The position numbers and the translations under genes are program-made. 64,000 nucleotides of DNA from Hygrocybe punicea. Lineage: Eukaryota > Basidiomycota > Agaricomycetes > Agaricales > Hygrophoraceae. The notes below the pieces were generated by a model, which did not search any database, was not told where the DNA came from, and was given only the letters and a program-made list of their open reading frames with translations. The stretch is from positions 1,302,001 to 1,366,000 of the forward strand of contig OY744461.1 of the NCBI GenBank assembly GCA_963556145.1, given 5' to 3'. Positions 22,817 through 35,088 of the stretch are shown here, piece by piece; the stretch's first letter is position 1; the number at the start of each line of letters is the position of its first letter.

Positions 22817-23457
22817 GTTGAGAAACGGCAAAGAATAATTTGGGTGTTGAATTCAACGAAGTATCATGGGATAGGCATTGGAGGTTACATAGACGAAGAT
22901 GCCTATCTTCTCCGGAGAGAGTGCGTGTAAACCGAAAAGGCGAGCAATTGCAGCTGCATGTCCTTGGTATGACTGTGAAGTCCTAGTACAATGTGTGAGA
23001 AAGAAAATTTGTTGGCATAGACATTGAGTACTTACCACGTTTTTCTTATATATGGAAAAGGATTGGACGGGTCGATGTCACATGCGTCTGGAGTTAGAAT
23101 GGAGAATTCCTCTGCCCTAATCGTTGAGGAGCGAGCGTCACTGGCAGTCATCTGAGGGCTGGGAATGGTTGTAGCTGTAGCCTTGGGCCGCTCTTCATGA
23201 TGGCAAACGGTCAGTTCCCAAACAGAATTCTGCTTTTGGGTGATTGATACCGCGGTGAATTCACGGTCCCTAGCCAGGAGCGTGGCAAGAGCAGCAAGAC
23301 ATTCATCGTGGTCTGAGTTCGCAGTGTATCCCCTCAGCAGCGGGAATTGCTGGTGGTCTCTTGGCGCATTGAGACACTGGAGGATCTCCAACAACGTAGT
23401 GATAGTCCGAAAGGTAAGAATCCTGTCTTGGGTATTGGTACTATCATGGTCGGCCAT

Positions 23458-24091
23458 TTCGTGGGGTGCTGAACTTCACAAGCTTGACTTCAAGCTCAAA
23501 TCATGATCATGATGGCGACCGTGACAACTTGAACCTTCAACTTGTGGTTCTCGGCGGCACTCAACGTTCGGGAGTTCCCGAATTGCGGGCTTCTGTTACT
23601 CCGAGAGTAAGGACCTGCCTCTTTGGGAAAGACCAAACTTGAACAAATAGCTGGCCCAGCTCGGTCGAGGCTCCGAGTCAGACTCCAACGGATCATCATG
23701 ATGCAGGCACTTTCAAGTTCAAGTTCAAGTTCAAGTTGGACAAACCGCCGACTCGATGCTTCAAGTTCGGACTCCGTAGTTCCCGCCAGTGCTCCACAGC
23801 GTTCCAACGCTGTTGCAGCCTCCAATTGTATTCTCAGGCTTGCCATTTCTCCCCGGTTGTCAACTTCTGCTATTGCTGTGCTCCACGGCGTTCCAACGCT
23901 GTTGCCACAGTCTACGATTGTATTCTCAGGCTTGTCATTTCTCTCCGGTTGTCAACGTCTGCTGCCAGTGCATGGCTTTCCGATGCGGTTGTCTATAGCT
24001 TTATGTCGAACTGAACGGCGTTCCTATGGTGTTCAGAAACTCCTGTATTTAGGTTCGTCCTGAGGGCTGGCATTATTATCATCCACCCACT
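23458..24091. promoter_or_regulatory. shared upstream region of the divergent deaminase pair, with an 89-bp tandem duplication
   Basis: This 634-bp interval separates the two divergently transcribed deaminase genes, so it must hold both promoters. It contains a TTCAAG microsatellite (about 23708-23738) and a tandem duplication: GCTCCACAGCGTTCCAACGC at 23791 returns at 23880 with one change. No clear TATA box was seen. Confidence 0.45.
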
Positions 24092-25959
24092 ATGTCCACC
24101 GATGCGCTGCACACTTTTCGAACGATTAACGCCTTACTGGCGAAATTTTCGAAGCCACCAATCCATCGAGGAAAATGCCCAATGTTGATCCAGAATGTAG
24201 CCGAGATTCCTAACGAAAAGAAGAACTTGCTTCGCTTGGCGAACGCAGTCTCACTCCTCTTGGTACGGTCTCATGAAATTGTAGCCACTGTCCCTATGCG
24301 TTCATCCGATTCGCATCTCCTGACTTTTGTCGCTACCGCCAATCCCCACAATCCCAAAAAGGCTACGAATCCGCACGACGCCTTGACATTCAAGGGAGAA
24401 CCAACTCTCTTTACTACAGTGACCCCTGATATGTCCGATCCGCTCACTTTTTTGAAAAACGTCGAGTAAGTCCTGTTTATGTATTTATGTATTTATTTAT
24501 TCGAACTTCGCGCTAGAACCGATCAAACATTTCAAGACCATGCGACGGCAATACAAATGCTGATAGTGAAAGAATCGGATCTCGATGTCTATGTGTCCTG
24601 GAAATCGCATCCAAAGATGCTCGAACGACTCACCAACGATCTCTCTTCCTTACCGTTTTTCAACGGTCTAGTTGACCTCCCAGACAATAAGCGTAGTGGT
24701 CCCTTTCCTCAGACACAACAAACTGCCGACTTTCAAGACTCTGGACTTGCATCTTGGCTCTCTGACGAGGTTGTACAAGAAAAATTTAACTGGGTTGGTT
24801 TAAAAATCCCAGATCTTATGGACAGTGTTAAAAAGTTTAAACCTAACACACTATTATACATGGAATCAACCTGCGACAACTTCCACCAACTCCTCCGTAC
24901 CATTCTTCTCGAGTACAGGAAGTCTCTCGAGACTCTCAAAAGCCAAACAAAGAACGATCCCAAAATGTTCCACGAGTCCACTGTCTATAACATTGCATTT
25001 TTCGGATTGGCATTGCGGGCCGTTGTCAATTCCTCGTCACTCGCGATTCACCTCGACAGGATCGACCCACCCCACCTGCACCCTGTCATTAAAAGGGACC
25101 CATCCAAAGGAGCCGTGCAGGACGAGGACGATGAGCCAGAAAAGGATCAAGACCTCCATACCATTATGGAGTTACCATTACGCCCTGCGTACATGGCTTG
25201 GTTGCGCCTACAGGTAGCGTTCTTCGATGCAACTGCTCAACTCTCGGATTATACTTCAAGAAATAATGCAAGAATTAAAATCGACGTCCTCGCTACCGAA
25301 CACCCGGGAATAACTGCGCGAAACTGGAAGGACGTCATCCCCGAAATCTTACCATGTGCGGAAGCTCAGGAAATCAGCAACATCATTTCATTTATACAAG
25401 AAATATCCGTCCTGGCCAACGAAAGAGGCGAAACGAAAAAGTATTCGGGCTTTCTCGAGAGATTGGAAAAAGGAACGTGCTACGACGGGACGACTCACTG
25501 CGAATTGATTCTGTTGGTGTGGATTTTGGGCCGGAAGCATGGCTTCAAGGTAGTTTTTTTTTAAAAAAACAGTGAAGCCTGCTGATTTTCGTGTAGGAAG
25601 TAGAGGGTGTCATCGGAGTTTCTAAACTCTGCTGCCCCATATGCTGAGAAGTGTTCCAATCAATATGCAGTTTATGGGTTCGAGGGTGTCACCAAACAGT
25701 GACCGCAAGTGTGCTCCCGCCAAGTCTTCCGAGAGATGTTGTCCAGAGTATAGTAGAAAGCTTTGGAGGGATACTGGTAAATGTATTGCAGGAGAAGATG
25801 AACAAAACGACTTACATCGGAAAGCATCGACGGACAGGAACGGCAGATTCATACGCCAGCATCACCTCAAGCCAGTTCCCTCCCTCCTTAACTCTGAATG
25901 ATGCTTTTTCCACATTTTTTCAGCGGTTAAAATCTCAGCTTTCGACTTTTTCGGCATGA
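24092..25959 (+). pseudogene. OTT_1508-like deaminase, copy A2, intact but for one TGA
   Basis: The model is join(24092..24465, 24517..25549, 25597..25959): 1770 nt, 590 codons in frame. It starts MSTDALHTFRTINALL. The middle is helical and shares a block with copy A1 (CDNFHQLL here, CPEFHQLL there). The deaminase motifs come late: THCELILLVWILG (His zinc ligand and catalytic Glu), then VIGVSKLCCPIC (two Cys ligands). A TGA at 25645-25647 follows the CPIC Cys directly; the frame then stays open for over 100 codons with GCHQTVTASVLPPSLPRDVV, as in homologs I remember, which have Trp there. A TGG to TGA change is the simplest reading. The zinc site itself is complete, so a product truncated after CPIC would keep it. 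Confidence 0.66.
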
Positions 25960-26104
25960 GATGGATATTGGTAAGTGTTTTCATAAAAGAAATTAAGAAT
26001 ACTATCTGATAAGCACCTCAAGGGTGACGTGTTCAGCAGTGAAACTGCAATGCTCGGCGGTGCCGTCCATGTCTGTCACCAACACCCCCTGCAGCAAAAA
26101 GTCA

Positions 26105-26770
26105 TCGCACGACCTCCCCGTCTGTCTCCTCCACCCTCTCTGACATCTCCGTATTGTCTCTCCCTCCAGCATCCCGAGCACGCCCCCAAGCAAGACATCT
26201 GCGCCCCCACCCAAGCATCATCACTACAAATCCTCGACCTTGACACTGAACACCTCAACACACCCCTCATCTCGTCCCTATCTCGTTTGACGCAGAGTCC
26301 ACCCCCCGCCCACCGTCCCTGGTTCCCTCTCTTTCGTCTTCCCCGTCTTCCACTTCCACCTCCACCTGCCTACCACCTCCACCACCCATAGACCCTGTAT
26401 ATTATCCAGAGAACCCGGACTCTGCTCTCGTCCCTGGATCCATTCTTTCCTCTCACACCCCCAGCAGTCCTGGCTCGCCACATCACTCTCATACTCGTGT
26501 GTACTCTTGGACAGGGCGCGTTCAGCAGTGTCTGGCTCACCGAGGACGCGTCCACCGAACCCCTCTCTGCACCTGCCCATGTGGGGGCATATCCAAAAGG
26601 TGCTCACATTGCTGGCATGACTCCAGTCGTGGAGGCCCTCTGGGGACTTCACATCACCGAGTCCGCCAAGTCCGGTTCGGATCGTCGCGGGGTGGATGTA
26701 GGGGTGGGCTCACGGCTTGTCGCGGTCAAGACAATGCCTAGGGCGCGCGAGCAAGATCGTGACCGCGACA
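26105..26770 (+). pseudogene. protein kinase N-terminal fragment, duplicate of 49.0-49.9 kb
   Basis: The fragment reads through a Ser/Pro-rich leader, then LVCTLGQGAFSSVWL (glycine-rich loop) and GSRLVAVKTMPRAREQDRD (ATP-binding Lys). Homology then stops at about 26770 and the helix-C, HRD and DFG parts are missing. It is closely similar to the second copy at 48958-50837 but lacks that copy's 29-nt deletion after the loop. It was probably copied as a segment rather than retroposed, because non-coding leader sequence is shared too. Confidence 0.6.
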
Positions 26771-26774
26771 GGTT

Positions 26775-26945
26775 GCTGTTGAAATTGGTGAGGACATTCT
26801 TCCTGATGATCAGGAGATGCAGCTTTGTCAAGACGAGGAGGACGAAGATTGGGACGATGCGGAGGAATCCTGCAACGAACTTGAGCAACTAGATGAGAGC
26901 GACGATTCGGACGATTGTATGGATGACATATGGATCTTGGTGATG
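26775..26945 (+). pseudogene. acidic C-terminal coding remnant
   Basis: Right after the kinase fragment a different frame reads an acidic tail (LPDDQEMQLCQDEEDEDWDD, DESDDSDDCMDDIW) and continues through GARCYK to a stop near 26978. It resembles the ends of transposase-type proteins in this window but matches none of them. The junction with the kinase fragment is a chimera breakpoint. Confidence 0.35.
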
Positions 26946-26978
26946 CAACCATGCTCCGGTGCTCGCTGCTATAAATGA

Positions 26979-28268
26979 AGTACCTGATCGCTTAATCACC
27001 CCTCTGCCTGTAATGTATGCGACTTGTACGGTACACCTGATGGAAAAATTGATATTCATTTTGACACACCCAGGGTTGTCCTTCTAGTCTACATTCATAT
27101 GTTTACTTGCACTGGCAAAGCCGCTCCCTACTACTCCCTTTGCCCCCAGCCCCTTCATCCCCATCCCCTTTGCCTGCTCTTCAAGTTGTGGCCTGCTTAT
27201 CCTCTCCCACACCCTCTCGTCTCCTGCCCACCCTCCCTTTCCACACCCTCTCGCTCCCTTCCCCGCCAGAAGTCATCCCCAGCTCGATTTAAATGTAATT
27301 AGTTCACTTGGTGGAACTTGAATATATATAAACGATGAAGTACACTATTATCATTCAATCTCAGACGTGACCAGCACTCGGCATCCACACAGCCACCTAT
27401 CAGGCCCAATACTTTATCTGCCATACTTTGTAGAAATTACCAAGGGAGTTTTCTGAAAATCAATGTTGCTACCAGATATAAACCATGATGGATGCATGAT
27501 CCCTCAATTGCAAGTATTGTACACCATGGCCATTCAACCCCTGACTGACAACTGCCGCGTCAACCTGTACCATCCTTTACCATGCTTGACCGGCGCTCGG
27601 CATCCGTACAGCCACTTATCAACTCCAACTGGTCATGCCAGCGCCTCACCGATTTCCCGATGTGCAAGTTCTTCAAGGACTTAAAAAAGGTGAACCAAAA
27701 AACTTGACAAAAAAGCTCACAAGATTGAAAAGAGGCACAAGAGCACCAAGGGTATGAAAAGAATCTAATTACATCAGGCAACTAAAAGTAATTCTACCTG
27801 CTCTTCCATTCCTCTCTATACCATAAGACAGAACCAAAAAGCAAAGAAGTGAATAAAGAGAGAAACAAACATTCACATCCACCAACAAAATTTGTCAACC
27901 TGTCCAAGTAGCTAAAGGTGCAAAAGTCATGAAAAAAGGTGTCAAAAAACCTTAGAAAAAAGTCCAAGAGATTGCGAAAAAGTGCAAGGCCACCAAGGGT
28001 CTCAAAAAGGACCCCAGAATTTCCTGATGAGGAAAGTAAATCATGAGATGATTGTTATGTGATTGAGGGCTGCAATGGCCAAATTGTACTGTAACTGTGG
28101 TGACCCGAAAGCAAAGTAAATCATGAGAACATCATTTGACGAAAGACTGCAGGCAGGATGCAAAAAAAACGATGAAGAATGTGGTGAGGAGGGAAGGGAG
28201 AAGCCGGGACATGTAACATTTCGGAAAAGTGAGGAAAGACGAATTAGGAAAGGCGGCGGACGGGACAA
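26979..28268. repeat. gene-poor stretch with dispersed A-rich repeat, copy 2
   Basis: 27110-27290 is C/T-rich and a TATATATAAA box lies near 27323, but no gene follows. 27660-28020 repeats the phrases of 95-290 (AACTTGACAAAAAAGCTC, AAAAAAGTCCAAGAG). Near 28019-28029 is ATTTCCTGATG, another end of the CATCAG family. Confidence 0.45.
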
Positions 28269-28919
28269 CATCAGTAAAACCTGATATTACTTAATTTTGT
28301 CTTAGGGTGTCTTAGTGCATCTTGATCTTCTTAAAATTTGTAATTAAGATGATCAAGAAACTGTACCTACTTAGGCCAAGACAAATTTTCTTAATTTGTC
28401 TTAATTGTAAAAAAAGTTGAGGTAGGAGAAATGTGAGTTGATGGCTTGAAAAAGCCTTTGTCTTGGTAGAATTTGCACATTTTAGGTAGAGATAGTGATG
28501 AAAATTGGACTGCTTACAAGCAGTATAATATTGGGATTAAGACCGACTAAGACAATTAAGACATTAAGACACCAACTCAACTAAAAGGTAAAATTATCAT
28601 GTGGGAAGTCTTAATCTCTTAGATTGTCTTAATTGTCTTGGTCGGTCTTAATCCCAATTTTATACTGCTTGTAAACAGTCCAATTTTCATCACTATCTCT
28701 ACCTAAAATGTGCAAATTCTACCAAGACAAAGGCTTTTTCAAGCCATCAACTCACATTTCTCCCACCTGAACTTTTTTTACAATTAAGACAAATTAAGAA
28801 AATTTGTCTTGGCTCAAGTAGGTACAGTTTCTTGATCATCTTAATTACAAAATTTAAGAAGATCAAGATGCACTAAGACACCCTAAGACAAAATTAAGTA
28901 ATATCAGGTTTTCCTGATG
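28269..28919. mobile_element. 651-bp hairpin MITE, ends CATCAGTAAAACC
   Basis: The left arm (CATCAGTAAAACCTGATATT...) returns as its reverse complement on the right (...AATATCAGGTTTTCCTGATG). The arms are about 295 bp and nearly perfect, down to the ATACTGCTTGTAAACAGTCC segment near the centre. The loop is short (about 28560-28620). A transcript would form one very long hairpin. It carries no gene. The TIR matches the outer ends of the Plavaka-type element that starts 69 bp further on. Confidence 0.8.
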
Positions 28920-29314
28920 AATTAAGTAATGTTAGATACATTCACTGAGGCCGTATAATGCCAATTCGGGATTGTATAGTATAAATACATCAGTAAAACG
29001 CACGTGGTCTTATTGTGACTTAGTGTGACTTAACTCATCTTAAATCGGACTCTTAAGACAGGTTAAGCCGTTGAGACGTTAAGACGGATTAAGAAGGTCC
29101 TCTCTCTTAATCCGTCTTAATCCATCTTAATCCATCTTACGTTTTACTATAGTATACTATATACTAGTATATATATATATTTAATGCTCACTTAATTTAG
29201 TAAATTTTCGGCAGAAGTAAAAACAATATATTGCCGCGAAGGCAAAGACAGACTACGACAAAAAAACGACACCACGCCGGCACAGCCTAGTAGGAAGGGT
29301 TCTTCGGGAAGCTT

Positions 29315-31588
29315 TCACGCAGCCTGGCACTCCTCTCTACCCAGCTGATCTGTAAGAGTGAAATCACGATTAAAAAGAAGAAACTTACATTCTTCACCAA
29401 ATTCAACCAGAGCCGCACGCACCAACTCCTCATTGTCCTCCACAGGAGTATCAGAGTACCCATAGTGTTTCTTTACAGCAATTTCTTGCGCCTGTTCGAC
29501 CACCAAATCAAAGGCATCCGATGTCATCTTCTTGATAGACACAAGATATCCGCAAGTCGCTTTCCCCCAGATTTGTTCAGTGAACGCCACATCTTTGGTG
29601 TCTCGCCCGGTGGCTAGATTGGTGCCTTTGTTTATCGTTACCGTAAACCTGCCGGATCCCTTCTCCTCTGAGTCCGTAATCATCAAGCCCTTGTTGGCCC
29701 ATAGGCGAAAAGCCCTCTCGCACTGCCAGTGCAAGTGGTTATGGTGCCGTGTCTATATTGGTCACAAATGAAACTCACTGCTGCTGCTGAAAGCGCTAGA
29801 GCAGACGTCGGGTCAAGCACATGCTTGGAGATTGCTGGAACCTTGATAGCTTCACGGATGGCGACAAAGTGGGCTGAGAAAGTTTGGAGCACAAATGAGC
29901 CTTGATAGATTCCTCGGAAACTCTACGAGATATGATGAGAAACGTTGACGGAGAGGGGCCAAACTCACCGTTCGATCTGTGCCAATGGCCTGTGCAAAAA
30001 GAAACCTAAACTGGTTGAGTTGTTCTTTGGCGAAAGCCGCGCGGGCATCATCGGTATTCAACTCAGGATTGGATATGAAGAAGTCATTCACTGCAGAGAT
30101 GGCACTAGAGGCGAAGTTTGCTCTCCATTCGTAAACGCGTTGGTTGGCCTAAATCAAGAAGATTAGTAACGCAAATCAACAAGTAGAGAAGCTTACAATA
30201 GAGAACACGCAATTCTGAAATTCAACCTTATGTGGAATATCTGGCATGCCTCTCCTATTGAGGTACACAGCGTCCCATACATGTTGTAAGCCAACAATGG
30301 CATCGTCGTCCACGATTGACCAGGGGTCGGAATAATTTGCCACGAAGATAGAGTATGTCGGTATAAATACCCGACGCCACATGTTTCTTTCCTTAGCACC
30401 TTGAGGAAGATCACGGTTGGTGTAGTGTATACGGCCTTGGTGGCCTGAGTTGCTTCCAAGCGGTGTGGTGGTGTTGGCCATACTGTTCTCTATCTTGACT
30501 CCAACCTGGGCAACAGAAAATTAAAAAGATCGTTGTGTACCAGGTCAGAAACCTCTCACCGCTAAAGAAGATTTGTGGGTCCTTGCTGTTGCCAAATTTT
30601 TGTCCTTATCGTCAGTGTCATCCGTGACTGCGGTCGGTTGAGAACTAATCGAAAGATTGGACTTGACATGTTTAAACCTCGGACTCGGAGACGCAGAACT
30701 GGTTTCGACACTGCGCAAACTCCTGGCAGGAGATTGGCTGGAAGACTGAACTGTGCAGCTGACATCGGCAACCCACTTGTCGATAAGGCCAACATGGCTT
30801 TTGTCGACAGGACTTCGATGGTGAAAAAAAAGAGTGATGTTATTGAGCGTGAGCATGACTCAGACTGGGACTTGCCTTCCAATTTGGGTTACTGTTTACA
30901 TTCCGACGAATCAATCAGCGTCTACTTCACATTGTGTGTCAATCACCCACATGTCTCCTTTTCTTCTTCCTCCACCACCTCGCGGTATGCCTTGATGGCA
31001 CCACGGTTTTCTTCTCGCTGAACTCTTTTCTTTTTCTTCGGCTGGCTGACTTCCTCCACTTCACTGATGTCCTGGTCTTGCCCTTCCTGATAGTCGGCAT
31101 CTTTTGGGTTGTCAACGTACTCAAGGTCATCACTGGCAGCCTGAGCATGCAACCCGGCGGTGACTTCTTTGTTGGTTTGCACCTCGTCTACACCGCCCTT
31201 TGCCACCTCTGTACGCAATCAGAGAGCAGTTGTATGTCTATTCAGCTCAGGACTTACCTGTTTTTTCCACTGACACCTTTCGTCCAACGGCAGGTGCGTG
31301 AGTTGACCTATTGCTTGAGGAGGGCTTGCGTGGCTGTGGCTTCGGCCGGTCACCAGTACGTTCTTTAGCATCTTTTCGGGCCAGTTCGTCCTCCAGACGT
31401 GCGATATTCTTGAGTAGTTCAGCGTGCACCTTTACCTTTTCGTCTTCCTCAGCTTGTTTTTCTGCACGCGCAGCTTCCATCTCTGCTCTCGTACGTCACT
31501 TCCTTTTTGCGACAACTTCACCGGGGTGCTGACCAGCATTTGTAGGGCGAGTCTGTAAGTGGTCAGGTTGTGTGGATTGAGTGGACAT
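29315..31588 (-). CDS. accessory gene: coiled coil, basic region and a conserved Agaricomycete domain of unknown function
   Basis: Read from ATG 31588 (MSTQSTQPDHLQTR). Exon 2 is a charged coiled coil (EAARAEKQAEEDEKVKVHAE, LARKDAKERTGD). The next has an acidic part and a basic cluster (QPKKKKRVQREE) likely to be a nuclear signal. The C-terminal half carries WRRVFIPTYSIFVAN, GLQHVWDAVY, VNDFFISNPELN, ISKHVLDPTSALALSAAA and YLVSIKKMTSDAFDLVVEQA. The last exon ends at TGA 29315-29317. The introns are about 50 bp and no internal stop was met, though not all joints were checked. It shares a 158-bp upstream region with the transposase at 31747. I know the C-terminal domain as an expanded Agaricomycete family (possibly DUF6532-like), without a known activity. 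Confidence 0.58.
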
Positions 31589-31746
31589 GGTAAGTGGGAG
31601 GATGTGGTAGAATGTGGGATGGTTGATGTCAAGAGGATGAGCTGACGTGTTTTTTTTTTCAAGTTCAGATTTGCCGCTGCACGTGGGTCGCAAGTTGAAC
31701 GCCCCACTCAACAGGTCACTTTTCAACACTGGAACCGACGGGATAC
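31589..31746. promoter_or_regulatory. bidirectional promoter interval
   Basis: Only 158 bp separate the two divergent start codons. The interval has a T run at 31651-31659 but no clear TATA box. A shared promoter would co-express the transposase and accessory gene. Confidence 0.4.
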
Positions 31747-34700
31747 ATGTTCGCCGACAGAACTGCTTTTTTACGTCTACCATGTGTCACCTGTGGGCGG
31801 TATTTCCGCAATCAATCTGGACTCACGAAACATCGCCGTATTCATCACCTGCATCCGGTCAAACACAGTGCACCCGCATCAGCACCTCCTCCCACTCCTC
31901 TTGCCACACCAACCCACGAAGATGCAATGGATACCAATGACGATACCAATGAAGATAACCATGATGATACCAACGACAATAATCATGGCGGAAATCACCG
32001 TTGGGGTTGCACGGTAGAGGACACCCTCAATGACGACGACGAGATGGGTTCAAACCCATCATTTCAGTCCGGAGAAATTTTAGACGGTCTGGAAGCGGGT
32101 GGGGTACCACCAAATGAAACGCTACATCACCCTTATCTAACTGGTAAGGATCAGTATTTTTTTACCATGTTTATAAGTCACCTTCGTTGGATTTTGCAGG
32201 TAGACCTTGTGATATCAATGGTGACTTTCTACCACCTCATTCTCCTCCATTGCCTCAAGAGGATCCGCATCGGGAGGATTGGTCACCATTCCAGAACCGA
32301 GTGGCATTCGAACTTGCAGAGCTGCTGTACAGCCGTAATCAAATGCTGGCTGGTCAGATTGATAAGCTAATGGAACTCTGGATGGCATCGACACTCCCGC
32401 ATGGTTCTGAGGCCCCATTTGAGTCTGCAAAAGACTTGTATAAGACCATTGACGCTTCCAATGTTGGTGGCGTCAAATGGGAAAGCTTCAAACTGAGGTA
32501 CGAAGGCAACAAGCCGGCGGAGAAGGTACCATCATGGATGGACGAGGAATATGAAGTTTGGTATCGGAATCCTCGTGATGTTGCATGCAATATCCTTGCC
32601 AATACAAGTCTCGAGGGTGACATTGACCCCACACCATACCAAGCATACGATGAACGCGGTGAACGCCGTTACAACAATTTTATGTCTGGAAACTGGGCGT
32701 GGACTCAATCTGTGAGCAAACCTCAATGCTTGGTGGGCAAACACTGATAACAACACCAGGATGTCATTGCTCAGGATGCCGATACTCACGGCTCAATGTT
32801 TGTCCCCATTGTGTTGGGCAGTGACAAGACGGTCATGTCTGTTGGGACTGGCAACACTGAGTATCATCCGTTATACCTTTCAATAGGAAATGTACACAAT
32901 GGTGCACGAAGGGCTCACCAAGATGCCATGGTCGTTATCGGATTTTTGGCACAACCGAAAGGTCAGCCCGTGTTGAATATGATTCATTACCGCCATTTAA
33001 CACCTCTATTTCCAGCGGACAAGCAAGATGTCGACCAAGAGAATTTCCGCCTCTTTAAACGACAAATTTTCCACTCTTCGCTGGCCAAGATTCTCGACCC
33101 GCTCAAGCCAGCTATGACAAAACCAGAGTTGACGAAGTGTTGGGATGGCCACTTCCGAAAGGCCATCTATGGTCTTGGCCCATATATCGTTGATTATCAG
33201 GAACAAGTTCTCGTCACCGGTGTTGTTCAAGGCTGGTGCACCAAGTGTCTAACCCTACCCGATCAGATGGAGCAATGTGGAATAACCCGGACATACGAGC
33301 ACATGCAAACCGTTATTGAGGCATTCAGATTACAGGTAGCCTGGAATGAGTATGGTATAACTGGTGATATAAAGGTCTGAGCGTTGTATTTAAACTTGGC
33401 GCACTATTTCATCTTGTCTCAGCCTTTTACAGAAGGTTTCCCGCGTGCTGATATACACGAACTCCTTGTCCCCGACATTCTCCACCAATTAATCAAGGGA
33501 GTGTTCAAGGACCACCTCGTACAATGGGTTGAAGATTATCTAGTGTTAACACATGGTCGCAAGAAGGCAGACAAGATCCTAACCGATATTGATCATCGGT
33601 GAGTAGTCTTTTTCATCCACAAAGTTCTATATTTACACAAAGTCAGTGTGGCCTGTGCGCCCCCATTCTCTGGACTCCGAAAATTTCCTACTGGCAGAAA
33701 CTTCAGTCAATGGACTGGCGATGATTCAAAAGCCCTCATGAAGATCTATTTGCCCTGCATAGAAGGGTATGTCCCCGATGACATGGTTCGCGCCATGCAG
33801 GCCTTCTTGGATTTTATATATATTGTTTGGCAAGAAACTCATAACGAGAGCAGTCTACGTGAGCTTGAGAATGCTCTCCGAAGGTTCGAGCACTTCCGAC
33901 AAGTGTTCTTGAGTACCGGTGTCCACCAGGATTTCAAACTGCCTCGTCAACACTCAATGGTACACTATCTCACCCTTATCCGAGCTTTCGGCGCTCCAAA
34001 TGGCCTGTGCTCGTCAATAACGGAATCCAAGCACATAGTTGCTGTCAAGAAACCCTGGCGGCGATCTAATTGATTCAATGCCATCGGTCAAATGTTATTA
34101 ACGAACCAATGGCTGGACAAGCTCGCAGCGATGCGGGTTGATTATAACCGCCGTAAAATGTTGGAAAACACCTGTCTAGTAGAGGCATATATGATGGGTT
34201 AGTTGGTTTATTCCTGATATTGATTGTTACTAACAATCAACTTCAGATGTTGGTGCCGCTGATGAAGCCAATGACCAAATTGTTGACGGTGGCAAGGAGG
34301 GTACTGTTCATGAAGAGCTGGACCAGTCAGATGATGGACCGGTTGTTTCAAGCTACGTGGACATGGCAAGGTCTATCAGTAAGTTCCCTTTGGCCGTCTC
34401 ATCCATCCATGCACCCTATATTGATTCGCTGCAAGGTTGTATACGCACCGCCAACCAGCTTTCAGTGGAAATGGCAGAGCCCCAATTGCCGGCTCTCATC
34501 CGACGCTTCCTCTATGATCAAATTTATCCGGACAACGTTCTCACCTCTGCCCATGTTGCTTTATCTGAATGCCCAAGACTGACAAGCAAACTCAAAGTGT
34601 TCAAGTCCGCAGTGGCTACGTTTCATTCCCCTAGTGATCCGAGTGGCATCCAAGGCATGCGTCGTGAATACATCTGATGTACCAAGGAATGGAGGAAGAC

Positions 34701-35088
34701 AGAACCCCGTTATGATGTCGCCTTCTTAAACCGTGAGCCAGATCTTCTGGGGATGTTAGGAATCGATGTTGTTCAAATCCAGAGATTCTTCTCCTTTGAC
34801 CACAAAGGCACGACGTACCCATGTGCCTTTGTGCATTGGTTCAAATTGCTTGGCAACGCACCGGATGGCACCACAGGCATGTGGATTGTGCAACCCGAGC
34901 GCAATGTCGATGGTAACCCTACATCATCTATCATTCACCTTGATTGTATTATCCGGGCTTGTCACCTCGTCCCCATCTTTGGAACGAAGGCTATACCTCC
35001 TCTACAGTCAACAGACACTCTTACAGCCTTTAAGTATTATTATGTTAACAAATATGTCGACCATCATGCGTTCCAGTTAGCTTTTTAA
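31747..35088 (+). pseudogene. Plavaka-type transposase, copy 3, two in-frame TGA codons
   Basis: It starts with a classic C2H2 finger (CVTCGRYFRNQSGLTKHRRIHH). Exons then carry AFELAELLYSRNQMLAGQID, a conserved core (FVPIVLGSDKTVMSVGTGN, LYLSIGNVHNGARRAHQDA), [45 protein letters not shown] (RNase H-fold Asp/His/Glu region) and HSMVHYLTLIRAFGAPNGLC. TGA codons at 34071-34073 (after RRSN) and 34675-34677 (after RREYI) break it, and the frame continues after each (NAIGQMLLTNQW; PRYDVAFLNREPDLLGMLGI). In relatives as I remember them both sites are Arg, so CGA to TGA is likely. It belongs to a different subfamily from copies 1 and 2. It ends at 35088, 135 bp before the right terminus. Confidence 0.75.

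Larger units (their letters stand above)
20037..23457 (-). pseudogene. OTT_1508-like deaminase, copy A1, split by a hAT-type element
   Basis: The gene reads from ATG 23457 (MADHDSTNTQDRILTFRTI) through exons at about 23457-23040, 22985-22825, 21322-20951, 20917-20430 and 20380-20037. The hAT element at 21331-22816 interrupts the second exon, and removing it plus one GTTGAGAA copy restores the frame (LPFLN/PLLTT). The deaminase part shows GTLHC followed by Ala-Ala, where the partner gene at 24092 has THCE, and then NQCCRAC. The zinc ligands (His, two Cys) are present but the catalytic Glu is missing. A TGA also ends the frame at 22853-22855. Known enzymes of this superfamily deaminate bases or nucleotides; the substrate of the fungal branch is not known to me. 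Confidence 0.62.

Noticed and set aside
28269..28919. microRNA precursor gene
   Set aside because: The hairpin is far too long and perfect, and its ends are transposon TIRs.
28988..29150. Independent 160-bp MITE
   Set aside because: The CGTTTTACTA at 29149 only partly mirrors CAGTAAAACG and no target duplication was seen; I kept the larger element but flag the doubt there.
6311..34677. Selenocysteine or a reassigned TGA codon
   Set aside because: Normal genes here end in TGA, the internal TGAs fall at Arg or Trp positions of relatives, and a TAG also occurs. Decay is simpler.
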